In this document: positions 47,621 to 55,839 of the stretch, piece after piece
Position numbering within the stretch: the stretch's first letter is position 1
Layout of the letters: every line of letters starts with the position of its first letter
NCBI RefSeq assembly: GCF_900163565.1
Contig: NZ_FUHU01000044.1
Span: 1 to 64,000 of the forward strand
DNA: 64,000 bases
Direction of reading: 5' to 3'
From: Agrococcus casei LMG 22410
GTDB lineage: Bacteria; Actinomycetota; Actinomycetes; Actinomycetales; Microbacteriaceae
Translations under genes and position numbers: made by a program
The notes under the pieces: generated by a model
The model's input: the letters and a program-made list of their open reading frames with translations, nothing else
Databases searched by the model: none
What the model was told of the DNA's origin: nothing

Positions 47621-49414
47621 CTACTCGGCCTGCGCGGGCTCCCGCGTGCCGACCGGCTGCTGCGTCGGCAGCGAGCCGAGCGGAATGATGTCGGGCGCCT
47701 CGAGGCGAGCGCGGTCTGCCGACTCGTCGTCGGGCAGCTCCTGGCTCTCGAGCTCGGCCTTCACACGCTTGTTGTAGGTGTTGACCTCGTGCTCGACGCG
47801 CGCGTCGTCCCAGCCCAGCGCATCCGCCATGATGCGTGCGGCCACGGGCGCCGCGGCGACTCCGCGGTCCCACGACTCGATCGAGATGCGGGTGCGCCTC
47901 GTCAGCACGTCGTCGAGGTGCAGCGCGCCCTCGTGCGTGCAGGCGTAGCGGACCTCGGCGCCGATGTAGTCCTCGGTGCCCGGCAGCGGCTCGGCCAGCT
48001 CGGGCGACTCGCGGATGATGTCGAGCAGCTCGTCGGTCATGACGCCGTAGCGGTTGAGCAGGTGCTCGATGCGCACGGTGTGCACGCCGAAGGCACGAGC
48101 GATCTTCGCCCGCTTGTTCCAGGCGGCGCGGTAGCCCTCTGCTCCGATCAGCGGAATCTGTTCGGTGCACGACTCGGGCACGCGGCCGTCGAGCGCTGCG
48201 GCAGCCTCGTCGATCGCGTCCTTGGCCATCACGCGGTAGGTGGTGAACTTGCCGCCGGCGATGATGACGAGGCCGGGCACAGTGTGCGCGACGTGGTGCT
48301 CGCGCGACAGCGATGCCGTCGAGCCGTCGTCGTTGGCCGCCAGCAGCGGGCGGAGGCCTGCGTAGACGCCCTCGACGTCGTCACGGGTCAGTTTGGCGCT
48401 GAGCACCGAGTTGACGTGCTCGAGGATGTAGTCGATGTCGGCGGCCGTCGCTGCCGGGTGCGCCTTGTCGAGCTCCCAGTCGGTGTCGGTCGTGCCGATG
48501 ATCCAGTGGCGACCCCACGGGATGACGAACAGCACGCTCTTCTCAGTGCGCAGCAGCAGGCCCATCGTGGAGTGGAAGCGGTCGCGCGGCACCACGAGGT
48601 GCACGCCCTTCGAGGCACGCACCTTGACCTGGCCGCGGGTGCCGACCATGGCCTGCGTGTCGCCCGTCCAGACGCCGGTCGCGTTCACGACCTGCTTGGC
48701 GCGGATCTCGAACTTCTCGCCGGTCTCGACGTCGTGCGCCTGCACGCCGACGACGCGGCCGCCGACCTTCAGGAACCCCTCGGCGCGAACGCGGGGTGCG
48801 ACGTGGGCGCCGTAGGACGATGCGGTGCGAGCCAGCGTCGCCACGTAGCGCGCGTCGTCGACCTGAGCGTCGTAGTACGAGAGTCCGCCGATGATCTTGT
48901 CGGTGTCGAGGCTCGGAGCCTCGCGCTGCAGCTGCTTCTTCGAGTAGTGCTTGTGCAGCGGAACACCCGGCTTCATGAAGCCCGTGTAGCTGAACGCGTC
49001 GTACATCGCCATGCCGGCGCCGATGTAGAAGCGCTCGGCGAGCGGCGTCTGCAGCGGGTACAGGAACTTGACCGGCTTCACGATGTGCGGAGCAAGGCGT
49101 TGCAGCAGCAGGCCGCGCTCGATGAGCGCCTCGCGCACGAGCCCGAAGTTGAACTGCTCGAGGTAGCGGATGCCGCCGTGGATGAGCTTCGACGAGCGGC
49201 TGGAGGTGCCCGACGCGAAGTCGCGGGCCTCGATGAGCCCGGTGCGCAGGCCACGGGTCGCGGCGTCAAGCGCTGAGCCGGCGCCGACGATGCCGCCGCC
49301 GATCACGAGCACATCGACCTCGCGGTCGCGCATGGTGGCAATTGCCTCCGCGCGCTCTTCGGGGCCCAGCTTGCGTGAGCGTGAGACAGGTCGGCGGTTC
49401 TTTGTAGTTGCCAT
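47621..49414 (-). CDS. glpD: Glycerol-3-phosphate dehydrogenase GlpD/GlpA type
   Basis: FAD enzyme of 597 aa oxidising glycerol-3-phosphate to DHAP at the membrane, linked to the quinone pool. VLVIGGGIVGAGSALDAATRG is the dinucleotide fold. SSRSSKLIHGGIRYLEQFNF is a family signature, HLVVPRD and IPWGRHWIIGTTDTDW are conserved, and GGKFTTYRVMAKDAID closes the FAD domain, followed by the C-terminal domain common to GlpD. GAAGGAG lies 6 nt ahead of the ATG. It follows guaB3 after 18 bp and may be co-transcribed with it. Confidence 0.95.
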   Translation of the reverse strand: MATTKNRRPVSRSRKLGPEERAEAIATMRDREVDVLVIGGGIVGAGSALDAATRGLRTGLIEARDFASGTSSRSSKLIHGGIRYLEQFNFGLVREALIERGLLLQRLAPHIVKPVKFLYPLQTPLAERFYIGAGMAMYDAFSYTGFMKPGVPLHKHYSKKQLQREAPSLDTDKIIGGLSYYDAQVDDARYVATLARTASSYGAHVAPRVRAEGFLKVGGRVVGVQAHDVETGEKFEIRAKQVVNATGVWTGDTQAMVGTRGQVKVRASKGVHLVVPRDRFHSTMGLLLRTEKSVLFVIPWGRHWIIGTTDTDWELDKAHPAATAADIDYILEHVNSVLSAKLTRDDVEGVYAGLRPLLAANDDGSTASLSREHHVAHTVPGLVIIAGGKFTTYRVMAKDAIDEAAAALDGRVPESCTEQIPLIGAEGYRAAWNKRAKIARAFGVHTVRIEHLLNRYGVMTDELLDIIRESPELAEPLPGTEDYIGAEVRYACTHEGALHLDDVLTRRTRISIESWDRGVAAAPVAARIMADALGWDDARVEHEVNTYNKRVKAELESQELPDDESADRARLEAPDIIPLGSLPTQQPVGTREPAQAE

Positions 49415-49432
49415 GATTGACTCCTTCGATCT

Positions 49433-50548
49433 CTACGAGTTCGACAGCACCACGTCGATGCGCTGGAACTCTTTCACGTCTTGGTATCCGGTTGTGGCGA
49501 GGGCCTTGCGCAGCGCCCCCGTCAGGTTCGCTGTTCCGTCGGCGACCGGCGCCGGCCCGTTGAGCACGACTTCGAGCGGGCCGACCTGCTCGACCTTCAC
49601 GCGGTTGCCGCGAGGCAGCTTCTGGTTGTGCGCCTCGGGACCCCAGTGCCAGCCGCGGCCCGGTGCATCCGTCGCCCGTGCGAGCGCGGTTCCGAGCATG
49701 ACTGCGTCGGATCCCATCGCGAAGGCCTTGACGATGTCGCCGGAGGTGCCGAGCGAGCCGTCGGCGATGACCTGCACGTAGCGTCCGCCCGACTCGTCGA
49801 GGTAGTCGCGGCGAGCGGCCGCGACATCGCTGATGGCCGTTGCCATGGGCGCGTGGATGCCGAGCACCGAGCGCGAGCTCGACGAGGCTCCCCCGCCGAA
49901 GCCGACGAGCACGCCGGCGGCTCCTGTGCGCATGAGGTGCAGCGCCGCCGTGTAGGTTGCGACGCCGCCGACGATCACCGGCACATCGAGCTCGTAGATG
50001 AAGCGCTTGAGGTTGAGTGGCGACGCGCCCTCCGTCGAGACGTGCTCAGCAGAGACGGTCGAGCCGCGGATCACCATGAGCTCGACGCCGGCGTCCAGCA
50101 CCGTCTCGTAGTGGTTCAGTAGCTCAGCCGGGCTCAGGCTCGCGGCGACCGTGACGCCGGCTTCGCGGATCTCAGCCAGACGCGCCTTGATCAGCTCGCC
50201 CTTGATCGGCTCGGCATAGATCTCGCGCATGCGGCTGGTGGCCTGCTCGCCGGGAAGCTGTGCGATCTCGGCCAGCAGCGGCTCGGGGTCTTCGTAGCGA
50301 GTCCAGACGCCCTCGAGGTTGAGCACGCCGAGCGAGCCCATCTTGCCCATCGCGATGACCGTCGCCGGCGACGCGACCGAATCGGTCGGCGCTCCGATGA
50401 ACGGCACCTCGAACTTGTAGGCATCGATCTGCCACCCCAGGTTCACGACCTCGGTGTCGCGAGTGCGCCTGGTCGGCACAACCGCGATGTCGTCGAACGA
50501 GAAGCCCCGGCGGCCGCGTTTGCTGCGGCCAATCTCAATATCGCTCAC
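49433..50548 (-). CDS. guaB3: GuaB3 family IMP dehydrogenase-related protein
   Basis: IMP dehydrogenase-like barrel of 371 aa without the CBS pair, characteristic of actinobacterial GuaB3. GRRGFSFDDIAVVPTRRT, VPFIGAPTDSVASPATVIAMG, VIVGGVATYTAALHLM and QVIADGSLGTSGDIVKAFAMG follow the IMPDH plan. In IMPDH the catalytic Cys lies in a GxGPGSxC loop; here the loop is VGFGGGASSSSRSVLGI, with Ser and no Cys. Known GuaB3 proteins vary in activity, so a canonical IMPDH reaction is uncertain. GTG start with TAGGGT 6 nt upstream; the TAG is the PadR stop. Confidence 0.92.
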   Translation of the reverse strand: MSDIEIGRSKRGRRGFSFDDIAVVPTRRTRDTEVVNLGWQIDAYKFEVPFIGAPTDSVASPATVIAMGKMGSLGVLNLEGVWTRYEDPEPLLAEIAQLPGEQATSRMREIYAEPIKGELIKARLAEIREAGVTVAASLSPAELLNHYETVLDAGVELMVIRGSTVSAEHVSTEGASPLNLKRFIYELDVPVIVGGVATYTAALHLMRTGAAGVLVGFGGGASSSSRSVLGIHAPMATAISDVAAARRDYLDESGGRYVQVIADGSLGTSGDIVKAFAMGSDAVMLGTALARATDAPGRGWHWGPEAHNQKLPRGNRVKVEQVGPLEVVLNGPAPVADGTANLTGALRKALATTGYQDVKEFQRIDVVLSNS

Positions 50549-50554
50549 ACACCT

Positions 50555-50560
50555 ACCCTA
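50555..50560 (-). promoter_or_regulatory. -10 box of guaB3 formed partly by the PadR stop codon
   Basis: TAGGGT on the minus strand, 6 nt before the GTG at 50548. Its TAG (50558-50560) is the stop codon of the PadR regulator. Confidence 0.5.
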
Positions 50561-51160
50561 GTCCCGGGTGATCAGCGCGCGCAGTCGCTCTTTCGCCGAA
50601 TGCACCTCAGCAACCACCTCGGCAGTCGCCCCTTCGTCGAGGTCGTGCCCGCGCATCCATCCCCGAACGCTGCGCCGCAGATCAGCGAGTTCACGATCGA
50701 CTGTCGCTGCCGAGAACTTCGCCCCCGCATCCGTGTCGGGAGCCCACTCGGCCCCGCTCCGATCGGTCGGAGGCTGCTCCGAAGCCCGTGCCGCGGCGAG
50801 GTCTGCCCGCAGCGTCTTCATCGAGGCGCGCACGCTCTCGCGTACATCGTCAGCAAGGGATCGAACGGATGCCGACACGGTTCCCAGCATCTCGTCGACG
50901 CGGTGCGCATTGGCGGTCATGTACTCTCGGCCCGCGTCCGTGAGCGCGTAGCTCGTCGTACGGCCCTGTCGCTTGCTCTCGACCAGGCCTTCGCCTTCGA
51001 GCTTGGCCAGCCGCGGATAGATCGTGCCGGGGCTCGGCGTGTAGGTGCCGCCGAAGCGCTCGTCGATCAGCTGGATGAGCTCGTAGCCGTGCCGGGGCTT
51101 CTCTTCGAGCAGATGCAGTAGGAACAGCCGCAGGTCGCCGTGGGCAAACACCGCGCTCAT
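50558..51160 (-). CDS. PadR family transcriptional regulator
   Basis: DNA-binding regulator of 200 aa. The N-terminal winged helix has LRLFLLHLLEEKPRHGYELIQ and then PSPGTIYPRLAKLEGEGLVES and TTSYALTDAGREYM, the PadR hallmarks. The C-terminal ~110 residues form a long charged helix or coiled coil for dimerisation. Its ATG overlaps the end of the DUF4097 gene by 4 bp, so the repressor is second in the operon. It most likely binds the paired CGATATATCG palindromes ahead of the operon and represses its own synthesis (inference from the known PadR autoregulation pattern). Confidence 0.92.
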   Translation of the reverse strand: MSAVFAHGDLRLFLLHLLEEKPRHGYELIQLIDERFGGTYTPSPGTIYPRLAKLEGEGLVESKRQGRTTSYALTDAGREYMTANAHRVDEMLGTVSASVRSLADDVRESVRASMKTLRADLAAARASEQPPTDRSGAEWAPDTDAGAKFSAATVDRELADLRRSVRGWMRGHDLDEGATAEVVAEVHSAKERLRALITRD

Positions 51161-52002
51161 CGGTGCATCACGGTGAGGTCACCCGAGACTGACGAGCTCG
51201 TGATGCGCACGGTCGCCTCACCCTCTGTCTCGACCGTCTGCCCTCCCTTGACGGCCTGGCCGTCGAACAGCCGCATCCATCCGCTGACCGAGCGAAGCCG
51301 GGCGGCGACCCCCAGGTCTGCGTCGAGCCGGGCGGTCACATTGCCCGAGACGCTGTTGATGCTGATCGACGATGTATGCCCGCTGAGGTCGAGCAGCACG
51401 TCAGCCGACACCGTGTCGACGCCGATCTCGTCGGAGCTGCCCATGACTGTGACCTCGCCGCTGACCGTGCGCGCTTCGAGTCGACCGTCGAGGTCGAACA
51501 CGTCGACCCTGCCCGAAGCTGAGTTGATGTCGATGCGCCCCGTGACCCCGTTGACCTGGATCTCACCCGTTGCCGAGTTCACGGTGGCACCAGCGGTAAG
51601 GTCGCTCACCAGCACCTCGGCCGTCTTGGTGCCGACCTTGACCTTGGTGCCTCGCGGTGTCAGCACATGCACGCTCGCCTTCGTCGACGAGCCGAACACC
51701 GACTTCAGCGAGTCGAAGGCTCGCGAGAACTGCATCTTGGGCTGGTTGATGTTGAGCAAGCCGTCGTCAAGGCTGATGTCGACGTTCTCGTGCACGACCC
51801 CGTCGACCTCGATGCGCGTGTCGTCGCCGTCATGGCCGACGACGCTCACCTGGCCGCCCATGAGGCCGATATGCAGCTCGCGCACCTCGGTCATATCGAT
51901 CGTGCGACTCGACCCCGGAGCCACGCGCCAGGCCTGCACGGTGTAGTCGGCGTCACTCTGGCTGCTGAAGTCGCTCTTGTCGTCTGCGTTCGTGTCGTTC
52001 AT
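51157..52002 (-). CDS. DUF4097 family beta-strand repeat-containing protein
   Basis: Protein of 281 aa with repeating short beta strands, expected to fold as a beta-helix like other DUF4097 proteins. Repeats of the type GxxxVxxxSGxVxV are visible: TAGATVNSATGEIQVNGVT, then RIDINSASGRVDVFDLDG, then EARTVSGEVTVMG and SVSGNVTARLDA. There is no signal peptide or lipobox, so it appears cytoplasmic. The family is often paired with PadR or envelope-stress regulators and its role is unclear. GGGGGGA ahead of the ATG serves as ribosome site. Confidence 0.9.
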   Translation of the reverse strand: MNDTNADDKSDFSSQSDADYTVQAWRVAPGSSRTIDMTEVRELHIGLMGGQVSVVGHDGDDTRIEVDGVVHENVDISLDDGLLNINQPKMQFSRAFDSLKSVFGSSTKASVHVLTPRGTKVKVGTKTAEVLVSDLTAGATVNSATGEIQVNGVTGRIDINSASGRVDVFDLDGRLEARTVSGEVTVMGSSDEIGVDTVSADVLLDLSGHTSSISINSVSGNVTARLDADLGVAARLRSVSGWMRLFDGQAVKGGQTVETEGEATVRITSSSVSGDLTVMHR

Positions 52003-52016
52003 GGATTCCCCCCATT

Positions 52017-52050
52017 GCGATATATCGCGTTACAGAAACACGATATATCG
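52017..52050 (-). promoter_or_regulatory. Candidate PadR operator: two CGATATATCG palindromes
   Basis: CGATATATCG occurs at 52018-52027 (in the longer palindrome GCGATATATCGC, 52017-52028) and again at 52041-52050, centres 23 bp apart, i.e. about two helical turns. They lie just upstream of the DUF4097 ATG at 52002. Confidence 0.65.
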
Positions 52051-52090
52051 CGAGATGCACGAGCGCAAGCAGAATCCGTGAGTCAGCGTC

Positions 52091-53101
52091 TCAGTTGCCC
52101 CGTCCGTTGCTGACACCGCCAGCGCGCGGCCGCAGGTCTGCGCCCATCCCGGCAAGCATCGGCTCGGGAGCCGCCGTGCCGCTGCGCACTTCCATCGCCT
52201 GTCGATACAGCCGCCCCGCACGATACGACGAGCGCACCAGAGGCCCCGACATCACGCCCGAGTACCCCATCGCCATGGCCTGCCGGCCGAACTCGGCGAA
52301 CTGGTCGGGCTCGACCCAGCGGTCGATCGGGTGATGCCGCAGCGAGGGCCGCAGGTACTGGGTGATGGTGATGAGCTCGCACCCGGCGTCGTGTAGCTGC
52401 GCGAGCGCGTCGACGACCTCTTCGTCGGTCTCGCCCATGCCGAGGATCAGATTCGACTTGGTCACTAGGCCCGCCTCGCGGCTCCAGCGCAGCACGTCGA
52501 GGCTGCGGTCGAAGCGAAAGCCGGGGCGGATGCGCTTGAAGATGCGCGGAACCGTCTCGACGTTGTGCGCGAACACCTCCGGGCGCGTGTCGAAGAGCTG
52601 CTCGAGCAGGTGCCGGTGCCCCGTGAAGTCAGGAGCCAGCATCTCGACGCCGACGCCCGGGTTCACCTCTTTGATCTTGCGCACCGTCTCGGCATAGAGC
52701 CAGATGCCCTCGTCTTCGAGATCGTCGCGGCAGACGCCCGTGACCGTCGCGTACCGCAGCCCCATCTTGTTGATCGAGTCGGCGACGCGGCCGGGCTCCT
52801 CTGCGTCGAACGCGGCCGGCTTGCCCGTGTCGATCTGGCAGAAGTCGCAGCGCCGCGTGCACTGGTCGCCGCCGATCAGGAACGTGGCCTCGCGATCCTC
52901 CCAGCACTCGTAGATGTTGGGGCACCCGGCCGACTGGCAGACCGTATTGAGATCCTGCTCTTTCACGAGCGCCTTGAGCTCGCGGTACTCGGGCCCCATC
53001 TTCGCCGTCGTCTTGATCCACGAGGGCTTGCGCTCGATGGGGGTCTGCGAGTTGCGGACTTCGAGCCGCAGCATCTTGCGTCCGTCTGAGGCAACGCTCA
53101 T
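52091..53101 (-). CDS. lipA: Lipoyl synthase LipA
   Basis: Radical SAM enzyme of 336 aa that inserts two sulfurs into protein-bound octanoate. The auxiliary cluster cysteines are in [15 protein letters not shown] and the radical SAM cluster in [14 protein letters not shown] (CxxxCxxC). [29 protein letters not shown] and [13 protein letters not shown] complete the barrel, with SSYRAG near the C-terminus as required for closing the auxiliary cluster. The ATG overlaps the end of lipB by 4 bp. The two form an operon. Confidence 0.97.
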   Translation of the reverse strand: MSVASDGRKMLRLEVRNSQTPIERKPSWIKTTAKMGPEYRELKALVKEQDLNTVCQSAGCPNIYECWEDREATFLIGGDQCTRRCDFCQIDTGKPAAFDAEEPGRVADSINKMGLRYATVTGVCRDDLEDEGIWLYAETVRKIKEVNPGVGVEMLAPDFTGHRHLLEQLFDTRPEVFAHNVETVPRIFKRIRPGFRFDRSLDVLRWSREAGLVTKSNLILGMGETDEEVVDALAQLHDAGCELITITQYLRPSLRHHPIDRWVEPDQFAEFGRQAMAMGYSGVMSGPLVRSSYRAGRLYRQAMEVRSGTAAPEPMLAGMGADLRPRAGGVSNGRGN

Positions 53102-53811
53102 CGCTGCTCCTCCTTGTTGGTCTCGGCAATGGTGTCGAACGGCTCGAAGTCGAGCAGCTCCTGCAGGTGTCGGGCGAATGCCTCGGCGACCTCACGCACG
53201 TGCGGGGCCGCTGCACCGCGCCCGGCGAGCTCGGTCTGCATTGACGTCACCCCCGCGTCGGTGATGCCGCAGGGCACGATCTGATCAAACCCCTGCATCC
53301 CGCACGAGACGTTGATCGCGACTCCGTGCATGCTCACGCGCTGACTGACGCGAACGCCGATCTGCGCGATCTTGCGGGGCCCGGCGGCGTCGTCGAGCCA
53401 GACTCCGGCGCGGTCGGCGATGCGACGTGCGCGGATGCCCCACTCGGCGAGGGCGCGCAGGATCGCCTCCTCGAGACGGCGCACCCAGTCGACGACTCGC
53501 ACCGCGTCGGGCAGCGCCACGATCGGATACACGACGGCCTGGCCCGGTCCGTGCCAGGTGATCTTGCCGCCGCGATCGACCCAGACGACGGGCGTCTGGT
53601 CGACGGGCAGCTCGTGCTGCTCGGTTCGCGAGCCCGCGGTGAACACGGATGCGTGCTCCAGCAGCAGCGTCTCGCTCTCGCCGCCGCCGCACACGCTCTC
53701 GTGCAGCCGCCGCTGCAGATCCCACGCCCACTGATAGTCGACTTCGGCACCGAGCCATCTGGTCTTCATCGACCGCGGCTTCGCTGCTGCTTCCTCAAGT
53801 GTCTCTTGCAC
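53098..53811 (-). CDS. lipB: Octanoyltransferase LipB
   Basis: Transfers octanoyl from acyl carrier protein to the lipoyl domains, upstream of LipA. The 237 aa have [20 protein letters not shown], which is the RGGxxTxHGPGQ motif, [20 protein letters not shown], with the catalytic Lys, and [13 protein letters not shown], with the active Cys. The GTG at 53811 is supported by TACCCT 6 nt upstream, suggesting a leaderless mRNA. It is divergent from the riboflavin operon. Confidence 0.95.
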   Translation of the reverse strand: MQETLEEAAAKPRSMKTRWLGAEVDYQWAWDLQRRLHESVCGGGESETLLLEHASVFTAGSRTEQHELPVDQTPVVWVDRGGKITWHGPGQAVVYPIVALPDAVRVVDWVRRLEEAILRALAEWGIRARRIADRAGVWLDDAAGPRKIAQIGVRVSQRVSMHGVAINVSCGMQGFDQIVPCGITDAGVTSMQTELAGRGAAAPHVREVAEAFARHLQELLDFEPFDTIAETNKEEQR

Positions 53812-53817
53812 AGAGAA

Positions 53818-53823
53818 AGGGTA
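53818..53823 (-). promoter_or_regulatory. -10 box for leaderless lipB-lipA mRNA
   Basis: TACCCT on the minus strand, 6 nt before the GTG at 53811. Confidence 0.5.
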
Positions 53824-53926
53824 ACGGGTGTTGTTGCCCTACGTCTAATTGCATATCGTGCACCTGCTTGTCACGCCAGAGAGCCCACGGAATGTGCTCG
53901 GAATAGGTCGCCGAGAAGTCGCGTTG

Positions 53927-53932
53927 TACGCT
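53927..53932 (+). promoter_or_regulatory. Candidate -10 box of the riboflavin operon
   Basis: TACGCT, about 14 nt before the start of the FMN riboswitch. The 301 bp between lipB and ribD hold this box, the riboswitch and an SD-region hairpin; nothing else is seen there. Confidence 0.4.
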
Positions 53933-53945
53933 CATGTTGAGTCGA

Positions 53946-54061
53946 GTGCTCCGAGATGCGGTGAGATTCCGCACCTGTGGTCAAAGCCCACAAACCAGCG
54001 CAAGCTGGCCTGGCAGGTGAAATTCCTGCGCAGACCGTACAGTCGGGATGGGAGGCAGCAC
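53946..54061 (+). ncRNA. FMN riboswitch (RFN element)
   Basis: FMN-binding riboswitch in the ribD leader. P1 pairs GTGCTCC (53946-53952) with GGAG..AGCAC near 54051-54061. The conserved cores are present: GGTGAGATTCCGCACC, AGCCCACAA, AGGTGAAATTCCT and ACCGTACAGTCGGGATGGGAG, which match the RFN consensus. FMN binding should reduce expression of ribD-ribE-ribBA-ribH. Downstream, CGACTC (54089-54094) can pair with GAGTCG (54105-54110) and would hide the GGAG ribosome site, so control is probably at translation start (inference). Confidence 0.93.
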
Positions 54062-54088
54062 CCGCTGTCGTCGCGCGCCCCGGACATC

Positions 54089-54110
54089 CGACTCGACCCC
54101 ACCGGAGTCG
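54089..54110 (+). promoter_or_regulatory. SD-sequestering hairpin, ribD expression platform
   Basis: CGACTC and GAGTCG form a 6-bp stem around a 10-nt loop; the right arm overlaps GGAG at 54104-54107, the likely ribosome site for the ATG at 54113. Confidence 0.5.
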
Positions 54111-54112
54111 AG

Positions 54113-55180
54113 ATGCCAATGAACGCAACCACGAGCGAACCCGCCCAGCCAGACGCTGCACAGCCAGACGCTGCCCAGGGCGCCATGGCGCATGCGCTGC
54201 AGATCGCTCTGCGCGGCCCCCGCACCCTCAACCCCCAGACGGGCGCCGTCGTGGTCTCCGCAGATGGCCGCACGCTCGCAGAAGGCTGGCACCGCGGTGC
54301 CGGCACGCCCCACGCTGAGGTCGACGCGCTCTCGAAGCTCTCCCCCGGCGAGGCCGAAGGCGCGACCATGGTTGTCACGCTCGAGCCCTGCAACCACTTC
54401 GGCCGCACCGGCCCGTGCGCCCTCGCACTGATCGAGGCCGGCATCAGCCGCGTGGTCTACGGAGCCGCCGACCCCGGCATCGAATCCGGAAGCGGGGCCG
54501 AGCGCCTTCGCGAAGCCGGCGTGCAGGTCGAGCGATGGGCCGTCGACGAGGCCGAAGCCCTGATTGCAGACTGGCTGCTCGTGCAGCGCACCGGGCGCCC
54601 TCGCGTCACGGTCAAGTGGGCGCAGTCCCTTGACGGCCGCACCGCCGCCGCAGACGGCACAAGCCAGTGGATCACGGGCGACGCAGCCCGCGAGCACGTG
54701 CACCAGCAGCGCGCGGCCCACGACGCGATCGCAGTCGGCACCGGCACCGTCATCGCTGACGACCCGCGACTGACCGCTCGAATCGAGGGCGCATCCCAGC
54801 CCCGCCCCGTCGTGTTCGGAACCCGCAGCGTTCCGGCGGATGCGCGCATCCGCGAACACCCGCACGAGTTCCAGCAGGTCAGCGGAGACCTCACAGCCAG
54901 CCTCGAGCTGCTCGCGTCGCAGGGAGTGCAGTCGGTCTATGTCGAGGGCGGCCCCACACTAGCGAGCGCCTTCCTCCGCGAGGGCCTTGTCGACGACATT
55001 CACGTCTACATCGCGCCGACACTGCTCGGCGGCGACAGGCTCGCTACCGGCGATGTGGGCGTCACGACCATCGGCCAGCAGCTGCGGCTCGCGGTCTCGA
55101 AGACACAGCAGCTCGGCGACGACATACTGCTGATCGCACACCCGGCCGCAGACGCGGCAGCCAAGAAGGAGGACGCCTAG
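54113..55180 (+). CDS. ribD: Bifunctional pyrimidine deaminase/reductase RibD
   Basis: Second and third steps of riboflavin synthesis: deaminates and reduces the GTP-derived pyrimidine. The 355 aa have a zinc-deaminase domain with PHAEVDAL (ligand His and catalytic Glu) and LEPCNHFGRTGPCALAL (two zinc Cys), and a reductase domain with VTVKWAQSLDGRTAAADG, DAIAVGTGTVIADDPRLT and VYVEGGPTLASAF. The N-terminus has a short duplicated QPDAA phrase from a 15-bp tandem repeat (54146-54175). ATG at 54113 has GGAG in the riboswitch-controlled hairpin; a second ATG is 6 nt on. Its TAG overlaps the GTG of ribE. Confidence 0.96.
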   Translation: MPMNATTSEPAQPDAAQPDAAQGAMAHALQIALRGPRTLNPQTGAVVVSADGRTLAEGWHRGAGTPHAEVDALSKLSPGEAEGATMVVTLEPCNHFGRTGPCALALIEAGISRVVYGAADPGIESGSGAERLREAGVQVERWAVDEAEALIADWLLVQRTGRPRVTVKWAQSLDGRTAAADGTSQWITGDAAREHVHQQRAAHDAIAVGTGTVIADDPRLTARIEGASQPRPVVFGTRSVPADARIREHPHEFQQVSGDLTASLELLASQGVQSVYVEGGPTLASAFLREGLVDDIHVYIAPTLLGGDRLATGDVGVTTIGQQLRLAVSKTQQLGDDILLIAHPAADAAAKKEDA

Positions 55181-55839
55181 TGTTCACAGGCATCATCGAA
55201 GAGCTCGGCGAGATCACCGAGTTCAGCCGCGACGGCGACCGCGCGACCCTGGTCGTTCGCGGGCCCATCGCCGTGAGCGACGCGAAGCACGGCGACTCGA
55301 TCGCCGTCAACGGTCTCTGCCTCACAGTGGTCGACCAGACCCACGACACGTTCACCGCATTCGTCATGGGTGTCTCGCTCGACACCGGCGCACTCGGCGA
55401 CAGCAAGGTCGGCGACCGCGTCAACCTCGAGCGAGCCGCGGCCCTCGGTGACAGGCTCGGCGGCCACATCGTGCAGGGGCACGTCGACGGCACAGCGACG
55501 CTGCTGCAGGTCGAGCCGGCCGACGACTGGAGCGTGTACCGCTTCAGCCTCAGCGACGACCTCGCGACCTACGTGGCGCGCAAGGGCTCGATCACGGTCA
55601 ACGGCGTGAGCCTCACTGTCTCAGCGCTTTCTGACGCTGACGCGGAAGAGCACTGGTTCGAGGTCTCGCTCATCCCCGAGACGCTTCGAGCGACCGTGCT
55701 CGGCGCGCTCGAGGCTGGCGACCGCGTCAACATCGAGACCGACATCCTGGCAAGACACGTGGCGCGGATGCGCGACCTCGTGGCAGCGCAGCACACGACT
55801 GCACACGCAGCAACCGCATCGAACGGAGAGAACGAATGA
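55180..55839 (+). CDS. ribE: Riboflavin synthase alpha subunit RibE
   Basis: Final step of riboflavin synthesis, dismutating two lumazines to riboflavin. The protein has 219 aa. FTGIIEELGEITEF is the N-terminal barrel motif, with GDSIAVNGLCLTVVDQTHD, then the second barrel with LGGHIVQGHVDGTATL, KGSITVNGVSLTVSAL and IPETLRATVLGAL. Two internally similar domains are as expected for the trimeric enzyme. GTG start, overlapping the ribD stop. It overlaps ribBA by 4 bp. Confidence 0.96.
   Translation: MFTGIIEELGEITEFSRDGDRATLVVRGPIAVSDAKHGDSIAVNGLCLTVVDQTHDTFTAFVMGVSLDTGALGDSKVGDRVNLERAAALGDRLGGHIVQGHVDGTATLLQVEPADDWSVYRFSLSDDLATYVARKGSITVNGVSLTVSALSDADAEEHWFEVSLIPETLRATVLGALEAGDRVNIETDILARHVARMRDLVAAQHTTAHAATASNGENE

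Noticed and set aside
53849-54112. RibD start upstream of the riboswitch
   Set aside because: The open frame passes through the RFN element; RibD homology begins after 54113.
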